Shown here one piece after another: positions 24,332 through 37,383 of a stretch of DNA of 64,000 nt. The first letter of the stretch is position 1. Every line of letters starts with the position of its first letter. The stretch is taken from the NCBI GenBank assembly GCA_960531495.1, contig OY482853.1:6620522-6684521 (forward strand). Direction: 5' to 3'. The position numbers and the translations under genes were made by a program. The DNA comes from Zeus faber (Eukaryota > Chordata > Actinopteri > Zeiformes > Zeidae). The notes below the pieces were generated by a model. The model did no database searches. It was not told the origin of the DNA and worked only from the letters and a program-made list of their open reading frames with translations.

Positions 24332-25164
24332 GGTAGGCCAAAACGTTTTGGAGGCCCCCTCTCCGATTCACTCCCCCCCCCACCAAAGCATCTCATTAAT
24401 AACACAACAATACAATGACATGCAACAAAAACGGCTGACTTAAACGTCTCAATTAGTCAAGTAGAGAGCTACAACCTTAAGCTTTCAAATATGGTAATTG
24501 TCAGGCTCTAGCTCCAACAGATGCTGCATCAGCTGAACTGTCTCCTTCGGCATAAACGAGCACAGAACCTTGAAAACAACATGGACGACATTCTCTGAAA
24601 TGTGCCCTTCAGCACCATAAACCGCACTGAGCCCTTAGAGCAAAAGCCAGTCAAAAGGGCAGAGATGTTTGCCAATTAAAGATAAAGTCAAGAATACAAG
24701 ATGAATAGGCTAGAATAAGAAAAACAAGAGTTATCAAACAAATCCTGTCTGAGCTCTGCAAAAGTGATGGGTGCAGGCTAGGTGTAACAGCGATCACTGT
24801 GATGTTTCAGTCAAATCACTGGATTCAAGTTTCAATCTTTTTCTGAGTGTACCCAGAATCTTCTTTTAATGTATTCATCATTTCCATATGCATGTTCATT
24901 TACTAGGTCAGTCTGTGAAAGTAGTAAATATTCCAATAAGAATAGGCAACACAGCTGTGCAAGCTGCTCGCTTAAGATATTAAAAACCTGAAAACAGTGC
25001 AATTAAATTCACAGTAAAATATCCAAAATGTACAGATTTTAACAAGATATAATTTATTATATACAGACATCAGAACTATACCCCAAACAAATTTCAAATT
25101 TCTATGCTGTTGTGTAAATATAAAACAAAGTCTCTTATTTAATTAACAAGAGAACCTATTTGAA

Positions 25165-26326
25165 CACCGATCAGCCACAACAATAAAAACCATCCGTCTA
25201 ATATTGTGTAGATCCCCCCTCCTGTTGTCAAAACAGCTCTGACCTGTCGAGGCATGGACTCTACAAGACCTCTGAAGGTGTCCTGTGGTATCTGGCACCA
25301 AGATGGAAGCAGATCCTTTAAGTCCTGTAAGTTGCAAGGTGGAGCAGCCATGGATCGGTCTTGTTGTTCCAGCACATCCCACAGATGCTGGATTGGATTG
25401 GGTTCCGGGGAATTTGGAGGCCAAGACAACACCTTGAACTCTTTGTCATGTTCCTAAAATCATTCCTGAACATTGCAGGTGGCATAGTGTATTATCCTGC
25501 TGAAAGAGGCCACTGCCATCAGGGAATACCGTTGCCATGAAGAGTGCAGTTGGTCTGAAGCAATGGTGGTATGTGTCAAAGTAACTTCCACAGGAATGCC
25601 AGGACCCAAGGATTCCCAGCAGAACATTGCTCAGAGCATCACACTGCTTCTGCCAACTTTCCTTCTTCCCGTAGTGCTTCCTGGTGCCATTTCTTCCCCA
25701 GGTAAACGATGCGCACACACTCTACCATCCACATGAAGTAAAAGAAAACTTGATTAATCAGACCAGGCCACCGTCTTCCATTGGTCCATGGTCCAGTACT
25801 GACACTCATGTGCCCATTGTAGGCGCTTTCGGCGGTGGACAGGAGTCAGTATGGACACTCTGACCGGTCTGCGGCTACACAGCCCCATATGCAGAAAGGT
25901 GCGATGCACTATGTGTTCTGAAACCTTTCTACCATAGCCAGCATTAATGTTTTACAGCAGCTCTTGTGGGATCGGACCAGATGGGCTAGACTTCATTCCC
26001 CACATGCATCAATGAGCCTTGGGCGCCCATGACCCTGTCGCCGGTTCACCGGTTGTCCTTCCTTGGACCACTTTTGATAGGTAGTAACCACTGAGTACCA
26101 GGAACACCCCACAAGACCTGCCATTTTGGAGATGCTCTGACCCAGTCGTCTAACCATCACAATTTGACCCTTGTCAAAGTGGCTCAGATCCTCATGCTGC
26201 TTCCAACACATAAACTTGAACAACTGACTGTTCACTTGCTGCCTAGTATATCCCACCCCTTGAAACAAGAGGAGCAAGGTTATTTACTTTACCTGTCAGT
26301 GGTTTTAATGTTGTGGCTGATCTGTG
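25165..26326 (-). mobile_element. Tc1/mariner element, decayed
   Basis: The inverted ends are CACCGATCAGCCACAACAAT at 25165 and, inward from 26326, CACAGATCAGCCACAACATT. This is a terminus common in fish Tc1-like elements. Minus-strand frames carry the N-terminal helix-turn-helix region with the QGHGRPRLID linker (25993-26277) and the C-terminal WPPNSPEPNPIQHLW block (about 25390-25432). In the latter the catalytic Glu of the usual NPIEHLW is Gln. The coding region is broken into several frames and the element is shorter (1.16 kb) than intact relatives, so it is dead. Confidence 0.88.
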
Positions 26327-26365
26327 TATAACATGTGAGATATGATATTCTGTCTAATAGCATCA

Positions 26366-26398
<33 letters not shown>
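26366..26398. repeat. (CA)n microsatellite
   Basis: CA run just beyond the Tc1 relic, followed by an imperfect extension to about 26417. Confidence 0.95.
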
Positions 26399-26403
<5 letters not shown>

Positions 26404-28844
26404 AGACACACACACACGCTCTTGCCCAGGTATTGATTTGTTTTTCAATTTATTATTGAGGTGAGGTCAACTGAAACAGGTGAGACAATGTGAAAAAGTG
26501 TATCAATCCATCCAAGCCAGCCAGCCTCCACCCTCCGCATCGGCACCATCAAAACTGGCAGGAGTCTCATTAGTCAGGTACTGGGAGGTTACTGAGCGAA
26601 CATGTGGAAGATGTCCTATTTGCAGGTGGCAGACAGGATCTAGCAGCGCTGCCTCTTATGCAGCCTAACGCAACAGTCTGCGCAGAATACTAAAAGAACC
26701 AGGCTCGGATACATGTAATGGATAGAATTAATAATATTCAGTTTTAGATTAAACTTCAAAATCCATTAACTCAGCAAGCCACTGCACACCTTAACTAAAT
26801 TATTGATGATCTTGGTGTGGCTCTTCAGTGATGAAGTATAACAGAAACCAAAAACCAAAGAGAGACTTTTCAGGAAGTCGGTTAGTGCACAATAGCAATT
26901 CAAATTTTGATTAAAAGAGTATTTGATTTGGGTAGAAATTGTAAAAAAAAACAAAAAACTAAAATGGCATTGCTCATTTAAAATAAAAGTTTGGCAAATT
27001 GATGATTAGTGATTTTTCAAAGAGTTAATACATCTACTCAACCTTTTTCTTTTTCTCAACCTTTTTTTTTTTTCATATTTTTGTACGGAGGACAAGTAAA
27101 GAGGGAGAGTGTTGGGAGGACATGAGACAGAGCTCGTCAGCATTTAATCTTGGAGGCCAGTGTGGTTTGAGGGAAATGGAGGAAGTAAACCACTCCGCTA
27201 TCTCTGGCCTCCCGCTTTGGTGGAGGGGGATGATTAACCGGCACAGCCTCCCTTTGAAGCACACCTTCCATGGAGTCAGGGCATGTGTGCGCATGTGTGT
27301 GCGCGCGTGCATGTGTGTGTTTGTGTGTGTGTGTGTGTGTGTCTGTTTGTGTGTCTGTTTGTGTGTCGGCTCAGTACTGCATCTCTCCATCATATCTCCA
27401 CCAACACATACTGTAAAGACTTTCCAATGAAATATTGGATATTTGCCTATTTTATTTTAAATAAATGAAGCCTATTCTTGCGAAACCAACTGATTGCAGA
27501 AATAGTTTATAGTGTCTTTTTTCCTTTACTGCACAGAGGGATTCTGCATACATAGTTTACATCATCCGCCAAACGAGAGACAGCCACTATTCCTCTGTTT
27601 GAGAGATTCTATTTCTCTCTCTGGCTGACACACAGAGTGCACATTCACAGATTGTCATTATGTACAGTACGTCTCTCTGTCTGAAGCTGAGGGCGTAACA
27701 TGTAACTGTGGTTTCATTTAAACCAGAAACACAATGGAATTTAATAGTATGTAGATACAAGACAGGTGGGGATAACGCCAGAGAAGTGAGCTTTGATTGT
27801 TGCGCTTTACTTAGACGCACCAATGTAGTGGCTTTATACTGGACCTGTCATATGAGCTATTGTGAGGTGATCTAATGCATCAGAACGTTTCACTGGTTAT
27901 ACTGTTGGACTAGTTGTTACGGTCAAAAATGGCATTCAGCGGTTTTAACAGTAACTTAGTATGTCATTCTGACATAGTCGCACAATTGTATTTCTACAGG
28001 AACTGGTCAATTTCTCCGCCATAGATAACAATTAAATTATTACTTATACACTTTGCAGATTCATTTTGAATAGAACTGAGGTCTATTTTCTTTTTTTTCA
28101 ATTTATAAGATATGTTCGATGTTCTCAAGAAGCTTTATCCTTGTGACAACTTCTCTTATAAAGCAGTGACAATGATGTTGTGCTTTCTCTCTGGATAACC
28201 AATACCATGACCTTATCAATGACCGCAGTGACAATGAGTGCACCGTTTACTCAGCTATACAGAGACTTCTCAGGCAATTCACAGTTAACTCAGTTGCTGA
28301 TCAAATATCCATAGTACCCCACCACCACCACCAACTATCATTGCGGCTCTAACTTTAACTATTGTCCGTACTTCAAACCGACACAATCATAACACCCTGC
28401 CAAAGACTGCATTTCATCAATCACAGCCCTGCCAGCCTTCCTCCACGCAGACCTAGCAGGGACACACAGTCACTCTGGACAGCCACCAAATGCCAGGCAT
28501 CTGTGCATCGTGACTTGTCGTGTGGCTAACACTGTGCATGTGCAGCTCTGAGAGGAGATTTAACCGTGTTTGAGATTGAAGGTTGTTAGATTGTACAGTA
28601 GGTTACTGCATGTGCGAATGCGGTATAAATACACCCCAGTACTGTAAATCACACTTCTATTCGTCCTGGTTGTTGCCGCAATGTATTTTTTTGTTGATGC
28701 TCGACACACAGAGCTTCATATTAGAAAAGGAAACGCATTTTTACCCCTCTAAAGAGACAGACCACAGCCTCCCATATTAACTTCTACTTCTGAACATTGA
28801 CTGTTTAAACTTTTTTTTGCCTCTATTTGCTGCCCCTTGACACG

Positions 28845-30460
28845 TTTTGATAACAATAACCTTCATTTGTATAGCCCCTCTCATACACAACATGCAGCTA
28901 ATGTGGTTTATTGGTTTAGAAGGACAAAGTTATAATATGCATTGCGTTCCATTAAGATAATAAAATCAAGTAAAATTCAGGCATAAGAATATGCATATCA
29001 AAGAAATCAGACATGAAAGACAGCATGAAAAGAACATAGTCAATTAAAAAATATTTTTACATTTAATTTTTTTTAATTAAGACTAATTAAACGCAAAGCT
29101 GAATTTTGCTTGACCACGCTTAGAGAAGCCATCTCTCTAATATTCTTTTGTAGGGCGTTCCACAATTAAGGACCATTGTTAAAAAAAAGACTGTTATCTC
29201 CAATCTTCTTTTGATTGGGGTGTTGTACTTCTAAAAAGCCAGCAGTAGAAGTCCTGAGGGCTTTTGAAGGAATATAGATTAGAGGGGATTCTGTAATGGA
29301 GGCCATTCCTGAGCTATTTAGAGCTTTATACAAAAGAAAAAGCAAATAGACAATTTGTTAAGGTTTCTGCAGGTTTGGATCTACAGAAATATATTATTGT
29401 GTATCATTAGTATAGCTATTGAAATTGACACAATGTTGTAAGGGATGCACCGATCCGACTTTTTCAGACCCACTACGATACCTGGGCTTTGGGTATCGGC
29501 CGATACTATGTACTGATCTGATACCAGTGTTAAATGAATAACTTGTAATCCTAACTGTGAGGAAGAGACTGGTAATCATTCTTTAAGTGTAAGGCAACAT
29601 TCAGGCTTGACTTGAACATTGCTCTCCTAACTTTGCAAAACAAAATGTTTGACAAAGGAGAGATGCAAACGCTGGCACGGCTTTACGGAAGAAACGGGTT
29701 ATGTATTTTAATGTCATGTCATGTATGTTTAATGCTATGTCAAACTATAAAAAAAAATATATACATACAAATGGTATTGTCTCATCCTATATCTTGTTTG
29801 AAAATATATCAATATACAGTACCGTAAAAAAATAACAAATTGAATAGATCGCCCCCATTCTTACCGATACCCGATCCAGACATATCAGTCAGTATTGGAC
29901 CGATGCATCCCTAAATGTTCTCTGATCCTATCACTGTGGTGTGGGGGTGGTGTGATTGAAGCAGGCACACCTTCCTTGGGTCTAGTTAATTTGGCCCAGG
30001 AGCAGTGGTGGCTGTGCAGCTGTTGTTAATCAGAGCAGTCGATGAACAGAGGTTAAAATCTCCACACACACAGATGAGAGCCTTTGTCATGAGAACTTTC
30101 CATCTGCTCCCGGCTTGTTACATCTTGCCAGACTCTGCAAAGAACTAGTGTGGCTATACCATCATGACCTGTGTCTCTGTGTCAGCGAGCCCCTAGAAAA
30201 GGCACTCTGGTAGCATGTGGCAGGGGAACTGCCACAATCACATAATGGAAGCATGTAAAGTGAGATAAGCAGGGGACCCAGACAGCTTCCTTGTGCAACA
30301 CCAGAAGTTACATCACGTTTCTCTGATCTCCAAGACCGATGAAGATAATTTCAGACAGACACATTCAGACAGCCCAATACAGTTCTTGAGATGATCTATG
30401 AATATTGGTTGATAGTTTTAAACGCTACAGTAGAAAGAAGATGTTTCTCTCTTCTTCTTT
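28845..30460 (+). repeat. old long dispersed repeat, split by a hAT-type insertion
   Basis: Phrases such as TTCATTTGTATAGCCCCTCT, GGCGTTCCACAATTAAGGAC, TTTAGAGCTTTATACAAAAG and, right of the insertion, AGGGGACCCAGACAGCTTCC and TTCTTGAGATGATC match, in order, a long composite repeat I know from several percomorph genomes. It has no clear coding capacity. I infer one ancient copy of about 1.1 kb plus the 474-bp insertion at 29440-29913. Borders are approximate. Confidence 0.45.
29440..29913 (+). mobile_element. hAT-type miniature element
   Basis: The termini are inverted: AAGGGATGCACCGATCC on the left and, inward from the right, TAGGGATGCATCGGTCC. Flanks AATGTTGT (29432-29439) and AATGTTCT (29914-29921) are a 7-of-8 match, consistent with an 8-bp hAT target duplication. 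It carries further GATC/CGATACC words typical of the family inside both ends. The short plus frame at 29612-29827 has no transposase motif, so it is non-autonomous. Confidence 0.8.
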
Positions 30461-32078
30461 CTACCTAAAAATGACGGGTTGGTATAGCCCTATAATTATT
30501 TAGGACTCCATAGTCCAAGTGTGATTTCAAGGCATTTTAAACATAACTTTGGATACATTTTTGGTGACAAATACCAACATTTGCGAAAAAGTTTAAAAAG
30601 AAACTAAGCATATTTAGGAATGGACAAGCCAGTGGTTGGCAGGGTACAGTGTATTGGGCCTTCAGGGCTGATCATTGCTCTCACTCCCATCACCCTCCTA
30701 TCTGTTGCAGTACATCCACACATCACTTTTAACATTGTGTAACACTGTGCTTCTTATGCAGTGATGGAAAAGACACCTTGCAGCTTGGCATTAGAATGCT
30801 GGGCTGATGTACCTGGTACCTGTGTCATAAACAGTGTTGAGTTTCAGTGAATTAAAATGCCACAACACTGTCAGTGATGTTTAGATGATATTCATACCTC
30901 TTAATTATAGCTTACTCAACTGCAACATTGAGCCAGTCTTCATTATAGTTACTGTGATGGCGGTTAATGAGCTTAGAATTATTCAGCGCACAGAACTGGG
31001 CTGTTGCCTGAGAACCTGCATGTGGTCAAATCTAGCAAAGAGGATCGTACTGAACAACAGAGCTCCACCACTGAGGAAAACCACCGAGTGCAGAACTCGC
31101 CAGTCACGGCGGCATTAATCACTAAAAGGTATGTAACCACACTGTTTTGTGGGACCATTTCGAATGCTTACATTTCTCCTGTGGAAGAAATCAAAGATCA
31201 TTAAGCATTGTCTGGTACATTATTCTTTACATGACATAAGCCTTAAAAAAGGAGGATTATCATACAGACTGTCAATCACTGACCTAGTAATCAAAATAGA
31301 CTCAGCCAGCATATTACGAGGGTATTGCGAGGGTGGAAGCCAGTTTTTTGCCAACAGGCTGTTCTCGCAGTGACGTCTTACTGCCACATCATGGCAAGCT
31401 AGGAGGTGTTTTCAGCCAATTAGACTTTACCAGTGCCTTGTGCCGGTCACACTCCATTTTGTTCAAATGTGTTTAAATGTTGTTAGGACCCAATTAGGTT
31501 CCACATTGTCAATGTGTCGAGACTAACACTTCATACACCCCTACTGTTAATACACACTGTAGGTGAGGAAACTGTCCCTGGAAGGAGGCCATTTTCTGGG
31601 GAGGGGGTAAAAGAACACTGTAGTGTGACGCAATCAGGAATCTGTCAAAATGTGTACTGTTCGTTTTTTAGATTATATATTATGTATCGTTTGGGCTCCA
31701 CTTCTCCCGCCTTGTGCAAGGTTAGAGCAAACACAGCATTGGTGTGTCCAGGGAGTAGCCTGGAGTGGCACCCCTGGAATCGGATTGGCCACCCCAGCAA
31801 AGTGATCCGCGCAATCTCGGAAAAAGTGGGTTTTTATTGTGGATATAAATATTTATTTTCCTCTGTTTCCTAATTGAATGAAACAAAAAAGCCCCCTGCG
31901 AAATGGAGGAGGCTTTATCAGGATTAAAGCAGATAACGATAATATCAGTTATACCACAAATAACAATAAATATGATTCAATATAGATCTACAAAGTAAAA
32001 TAACAAAGGAGGACAACTCGACTATAAACAGGATGTGCTTTCCGGTTGATGAGTACAAAGCATGCGTTCCCAATTTAG

Positions 32079-32079
<1 letters not shown>

Positions 32080-32118
<39 letters not shown>

Positions 32119-32158
32119 ACACACACACACACACAGACACACACACACACACACACAC
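32080..32158. repeat. (AC)n microsatellite
   Basis: Long AC run with two interruptions (ACAT and ACAG). Confidence 0.97.
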
Positions 32159-33118
32159 CAACTTAGATTATGTAACAATTGTTCCGGATGCAAATGAAAC
32201 CTATCCATTCTCTGCACACCACACAGCTGGGCTGTTGAGCTTTATGGGTCAGCAAAAAAAAAGAAAACAACATATTGTGCGACTACAGATTCTTGACATG
32301 TTTTTTAATTCACTGGCTTTTTCTAACCTCGGGCCTGAAATGAAAAATCCTTTTAAACCTGACAATTTTCATGCTTTCATCTGAAGCTAAAAATAGGTTG
32401 AACTAAAAACATCAAGGTCTGAATGAAACTGAAGTCAACTGGAGTCATTTAATCCTAATTTTAAATGAACTAATTAATTAAATTGAGTTGATCTTTAACA
32501 TTCTGTTTAGCGCGCAACCCACTTGCATTTTCTACTTTTTAACTGAGGTGCAGACATGTAGAGCTAGTGCACAGAACTGGTCGTCCACTTCAAGTGTTGT
32601 CAAGTCATTTCTCTGTGGGTATTGTTGTATTTGCGACCTGCCTGAGAGCCTGCCTGTGGCGCCCACATCCGGCTGCATGCGTCCGACCACAAGACACGGC
32701 GGCTCCAACACTTAAACCAGCCTGGAGCTACCTCTCACCTCAATCAAAGTTTTGATGGACTTTAGTCTTTGTCTGATCTACTCGAGTCTGTTGTCACTTG
32801 ACAATTAATGAATAATACATCACTTGTCTTTGCAACATGTCCCCATTGTTCTTCACTCAATAAAGGTGGCACTGACAAATGGCAACAATCAGGGGAAGCC
32901 ACAGATACCGCCATCAATGGGACTGCAGAGGACGGGCGGTCCGGTCCTGTTGGCCAGGTCGCCAACCACTGGGAACTCAAGGTTTTGAGAGGAACAAGAA
33001 GGAATTTCGATGGTATGTAGTGGGGATGTTCATGTTAGACTCGGTGAACTGATGACAAAGTTATCACTGTTTTTTTCTACTTTTGTGCCAGATTTCTCAC
33101 ATGGTCATCAGTTCCATC

Positions 33119-33575
33119 AGATCCGCTGTGCGTTTCTCCAAACAAAACCAATAAAAATTGTGTTTTTATTGTACATGTATTTATTTTTAATTATTTTCTT
33201 TCTTTTTTAATTTATTTTCCGACATTTACATGAAACAAATCCCTGCATGCGAGAGGCTCGGTGCGGTGTCCCCCACAAGCCCGGAAACAGATTTTGGCAG
33301 ACTAATAAGGTGAAAAAAATGAGTTACAGAATAAAAAGAACAAAACCCGGAAGCCATGCTCAAACACCATTGGCTCCCATAAATCGTGGCCTCAGGAGGG
33401 AGGCTCCACACACTGAAAGAGAGCGTGAGAAACACAATGGCTTTATAGGTATTTTAGAATGGCTCTAATGCATAATCTGAGTGGTATTTTCAGCAAAGAA
33501 CTTCAAAAAACATGTTTCGGGGGCCTCAGAGACCTAAACTAACTTGTGGAGCATAAGGAGCATAATAGGTGCCCT
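33119..33575 (+). mobile_element. truncated copy of the TTAA-flanked miniature element
   Basis: It aligns with the right half of 53651-54580. Shared blocks are CGCTGTGCGTTTCT, CAAACAAAACCAATAAAAAT, CTGAGTGGTATTTTCAGCAA, CTCAGAGACCTA and the end AATAGGTGCCCT, followed by TTAA at 33576-33579. The left half is missing. The two copies differ at many positions, so both are old. Confidence 0.75.
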
Positions 33576-35324
33576 TTAATGGGGCGTTCCTAGAGCCCAT
33601 CTTCACCTGGCCATATGAAACTTTTCCCTTTTTAGGTGGTACTCTTTACAGTTTTCTTTTCCTTTGCCTCAGGTGACATTTTCCACACCAGAGGCCCCAG
33701 AGGGTGGCCTGGAGAGGTGGTCGATAGCACATAAAAGATATTTGCGACCCCGTGGCAAACACAACTTTGGCGGTCCAGAATAATTTATTTTACAAAAAAT
33801 GGGACCAGAAAATGGGATGACCAGAAACAAGGTTTCTGGGAAAACATTTCACACTCTTAGATAACCATAACGTCTTGTCAAAAATGTATAACGGCAACTG
33901 TGAACGTGTATGGGAGCAGACAACCTGACTGAAAGGATGTTGTTGTTTAATCACCACAAATCTTATTCAATTTGTTTGTCTCACTAATTTACAGCGACGC
34001 TTCGTTCCTCCAGTAGCATAGACCCCCAGTGACAGTTCTGAAGCACCTCATTTCACCCAATGTTTTAATGGCATCACCGACTGCCTCCCGCTTGGCGTCT
34101 TGGATTTTCCTTTTTTTCATTCTTGGGGTTCCCTGTGATGGCCAACTGGTGATGCCGGCTGCACGTTTCGAATAGCGACGGCGACTGATCCCTATCTCCT
34201 CCTCAGGAACTTTTCTTCCACGGAACATTGATTTGTCACACCACAGTGAGTCCCTTCCAGGGTGATGGCCTTGTTGTAGTGGAAGGGCTTGTGTGCTAAT
34301 CTCTCCCCATTGAGCAATAAAACATGAGGGAATATTTTACAAATCCAGACAAACAGGAGAGGCTGATAAATGTCCCCGCAGGCTTTTCTTTACATGGATA
34401 TGGGGCACAGGTCATCTGAAGGGCTAGCACACAGCGCTGAAGGCAATTAGCGCATCTACTAATCACGCAACACCATGCTTTCTATCTATAATTACCGTGA
34501 CAGATTATCTATGATTCATGGTATTGCTGTGTGATTTATTGTCAGTTACTTGCCAGGCGAGAATTCATTATACCGTTTACATGCAAATCCTCCCCGCAAA
34601 ATATACCATCAATGTGCAACGTGACGTGCTTCTTTGACGGTCATTTGGTTAATTGTCTCACTTTGTTTAATGAGGGGATGAATAAAAGCCAATCTCAAAC
34701 TGCGCTCAGTTTGAATTAGGCACGCTCAATGCAGAGAGGTCTTGTGTATTACGAGTACGGTGTCTTCACCTTGTTCACCTTGAAATGACTTTGATGAAGA
34801 ATAATCTTGTCTTGAGCTGCTTTCACACACACAAACACCCCCGACATTGTCCGGATAATCGGGTCCGGACATTGTCCCTTTCACACATGAAGCTCACAAC
34901 TGGGGATTGTCCGGTGGCACCAATTTCTTTCTTTAACGCATGTCTTTCTAATTTTCTGGCATATGGAATTGCCCAACAACTATATGAAGAACATGTGATT
35001 CTGGCATGGCCATGGTTTTCTCTTTAGGTGATCGGCAAACGTACCCAGCCTTTTTTCAGGAAGGTGATTCACTCCTGACCCCTTTTTGTTGCACTAAAAT
35101 TCAAGGTGTCTTGCGAGAGCTTTGTTTGTTGGTGTAGAATGTAGAACCAGTATAAGCAGCTGTCTAATCCTCAACCAGATGGGAAACTGGTCTTGATTTA
35201 AAAAGTTGACTTAAAATCATATGAACTGACAAAGCAAAAGACAAAGATTTTTTTTTTTGTGGCCATATTTTCAGCCCAATTTCAGGGATAATTCAACCCT
35301 CATACAGAAGTACTTTGTGTAAAC

Positions 35325-35557
35325 CACTGATTCTCAGCCGTTTTCATATCAAGGACCCTCAATTTGAAACGCATTTGGTCATGAGAAGATTGTTAGATAG
35401 GATTTAGTGTTAGTTAGGTAGATGACAGTGAAACCAGGATCAAAACAGTCATTGTTGTACGTTCTGAAATTATAACTATTAATCCATTTGCTGACGACCC
35501 CCTGAAACCTCTTGAAGGACATCTGGGGGGCCTCGGACCCCATGTTGAGAACCACTG
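35325..35557 (+). mobile_element. hAT-type miniature element (233 bp)
   Basis: The left end is CACTGATTCTCAGC. The right end, read inward, is CAGTGGTTCTCAACATGGGG, the classic CAGTG-type hAT terminus. Flanking octamers GTGTAAAC (35317-35324) and GTGTAGAC (35558-35565) match at 7 of 8. The inside has the family words AAACCTCTTGAAGGACATCT and CCTCGGACCCC. Non-coding. Confidence 0.85.
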
Positions 35558-36228
35558 GTGTAGACGACCGATATTTTGCAGTGATTCTAACTTTACTAAT
35601 TTAGGTTTAGTGGTCGTGTTAAATTTGTGTTTTTGTTGGGGTCCAGAGTGTTATATTTCATGACATATATAAAGTTAGCAGACTTCTACCCATATGGCCT
35701 TACTTGTTTATACAGCCATCAAATCTAAGGTTGAAATGTAGATGTGTAAAATGATTTCCATCCCTAAATCTTCAATCACGAGTAAAGGTACAAATGTGTG
35801 CGCACTTCGTGAAACGCCTCTGTCGGAGCCCACTTCAAATAGGCTTAGTAAAGTAAAATCCGTTAAAAAAAACCACCCCTCTCTGTTCTCTCAGCTGGAA
35901 AAAAGCCATTCCTGTCGGCCCCGTTCACCAGATGACGGCCGCGGCAGCGACGCCATCAAAGGCTCGGAAGGTTGTGGAGAGCACCTGGATCAGCCAGGTT
36001 GAGCAGGGAGCGCAGGGCAGGTGGAGGCTGAAAGGACGGGACGAGCCCGGGGTCTGGAGCCCTGCCTGCGCCCCGCTCCCTGGACGTCTGGCCTCAAACA
36101 GGACACACACGCAGACACACAAATACAAACAAAACATACAAACACGCAGATGCGCACGAATAAATAAAACAAAAACAGAAAGACAGGTATGCACAGCCAT
36201 TGACAAGAAACGGACACGCACTCCCGCC

Positions 36229-36230
<2 letters not shown>

Positions 36231-36262
<32 letters not shown>
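36231..36262. repeat. (GCAC)n tetranucleotide run
   Basis: Eight near-perfect GCAC/CACG units in intergenic DNA. They give rise to chance Cys/Val/Arg- and Thr/His/Ala/Arg-rich frames. Confidence 0.9.
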
Positions 36263-36264
<2 letters not shown>

Positions 36265-36964
36265 CACACACCATTATTAACCATATAAAGGTGGTATTAA
36301 TGTGCCTCTCGAGTGATTGCAAATTGTGATCTGATTGCTCAAACAGCCTTTGGGGCTGTTTTGGGGCTGCAACCGCAACTTAAGTCAATTGAAAACACAT
36401 TTGAGCTGTGTGAGCTCATGCGTCACCGGACTTGTGTTTGGGCATTTACGCTACAGTGCAGCGGTGGAGGACAAACACGAAGGACAAGAGGTTCCACCCA
36501 TGGATTGTGAACGAGGGGTTAAAGTGAAAGTTAACCCTATAAATTGGATACAATCCGCGCTTTTATACTTGATGTAAACTGGGCCGTGAACAGAGAAACG
36601 GACACAGAAATATAAAAAAAAACCAGCAGACATACAAGTACATCCACATTGAAAAAGAAACAGACTGGAAGACAAACACATACAACGCACAGAAACAAAA
36701 ACAGACAGAAAAACAAATGTACACACACCCACCCACATTAAGATGGAAATACATATTTGGACGCACGTGTTTGCATTGTAACACACACCCACATCGACAA
36801 AAATACGTGAGCATGTAGACTTGCAGGCATCTACGTTCTGCACATGGACACACACCGGGACCGGGAGATTTGGGGGAGAACACGCTCCCTCTGCGTCTAA
36901 GGTGAAGGACTGAACACTCCACGTTTGCGCTCTCCTCCAGCGTACTCTCGTATGGGGGGTAACA

Positions 36965-37160
36965 CGATCAACGGTCATGGTCGTGCAGCCGCTCCACTTC
37001 CTCCCAACACGTTGAGGGCTGATGACGGCGCCGCGGGGACACCTGCCTCCGGTCCCCGCAATGCATTGTGGGATACGCTCGCCAGCGCAGTGCGCCGTGC
37101 TTGCAAGCCAGGATATTTCCCCCGATGTCGTCTGTCATCCTGGTGGTCTTTGCGGACTAT
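36965..37160 (+). repeat. unnamed dispersed repeat, copy 1
   Basis: It aligns in the same orientation with 58462-58655: GATCAACG, GCCGCTCC-CTTCCT, GTTG-GGG-TGATGAC, then an identical GCAATGCATTGTGGGATACG (37058), GCCAG-GCAGTG and a TATTTC-CC-GATGT tail. The identical core stands out against about 70-75 percent similarity elsewhere. GC-rich and CpG-containing. Family unknown. Confidence 0.7.
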
Positions 37161-37333
37161 GGCTTCAGACGTACAAAAATGTTCACATGCTAATTCGTCG
37201 TACTGAATGGGATGGGCGTGTGGCATTTCAGACGCGGCGATAGACTAATGTTGCGAGCTGGCATCATCAATTTTCTCCCACTCCCTCTCATTCGCCCTCT
37301 CCCGCCATCCCTCCCTTCCCCTGCCCTCTCTCT

Positions 37334-37337
<4 letters not shown>

Positions 37338-37381
<44 letters not shown>
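37338..37381. repeat. (AC)22 microsatellite
   Basis: Pure AC run, preceded by a long CT/C-rich stretch. Confidence 0.97.
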
Positions 37382-37383
<2 letters not shown>

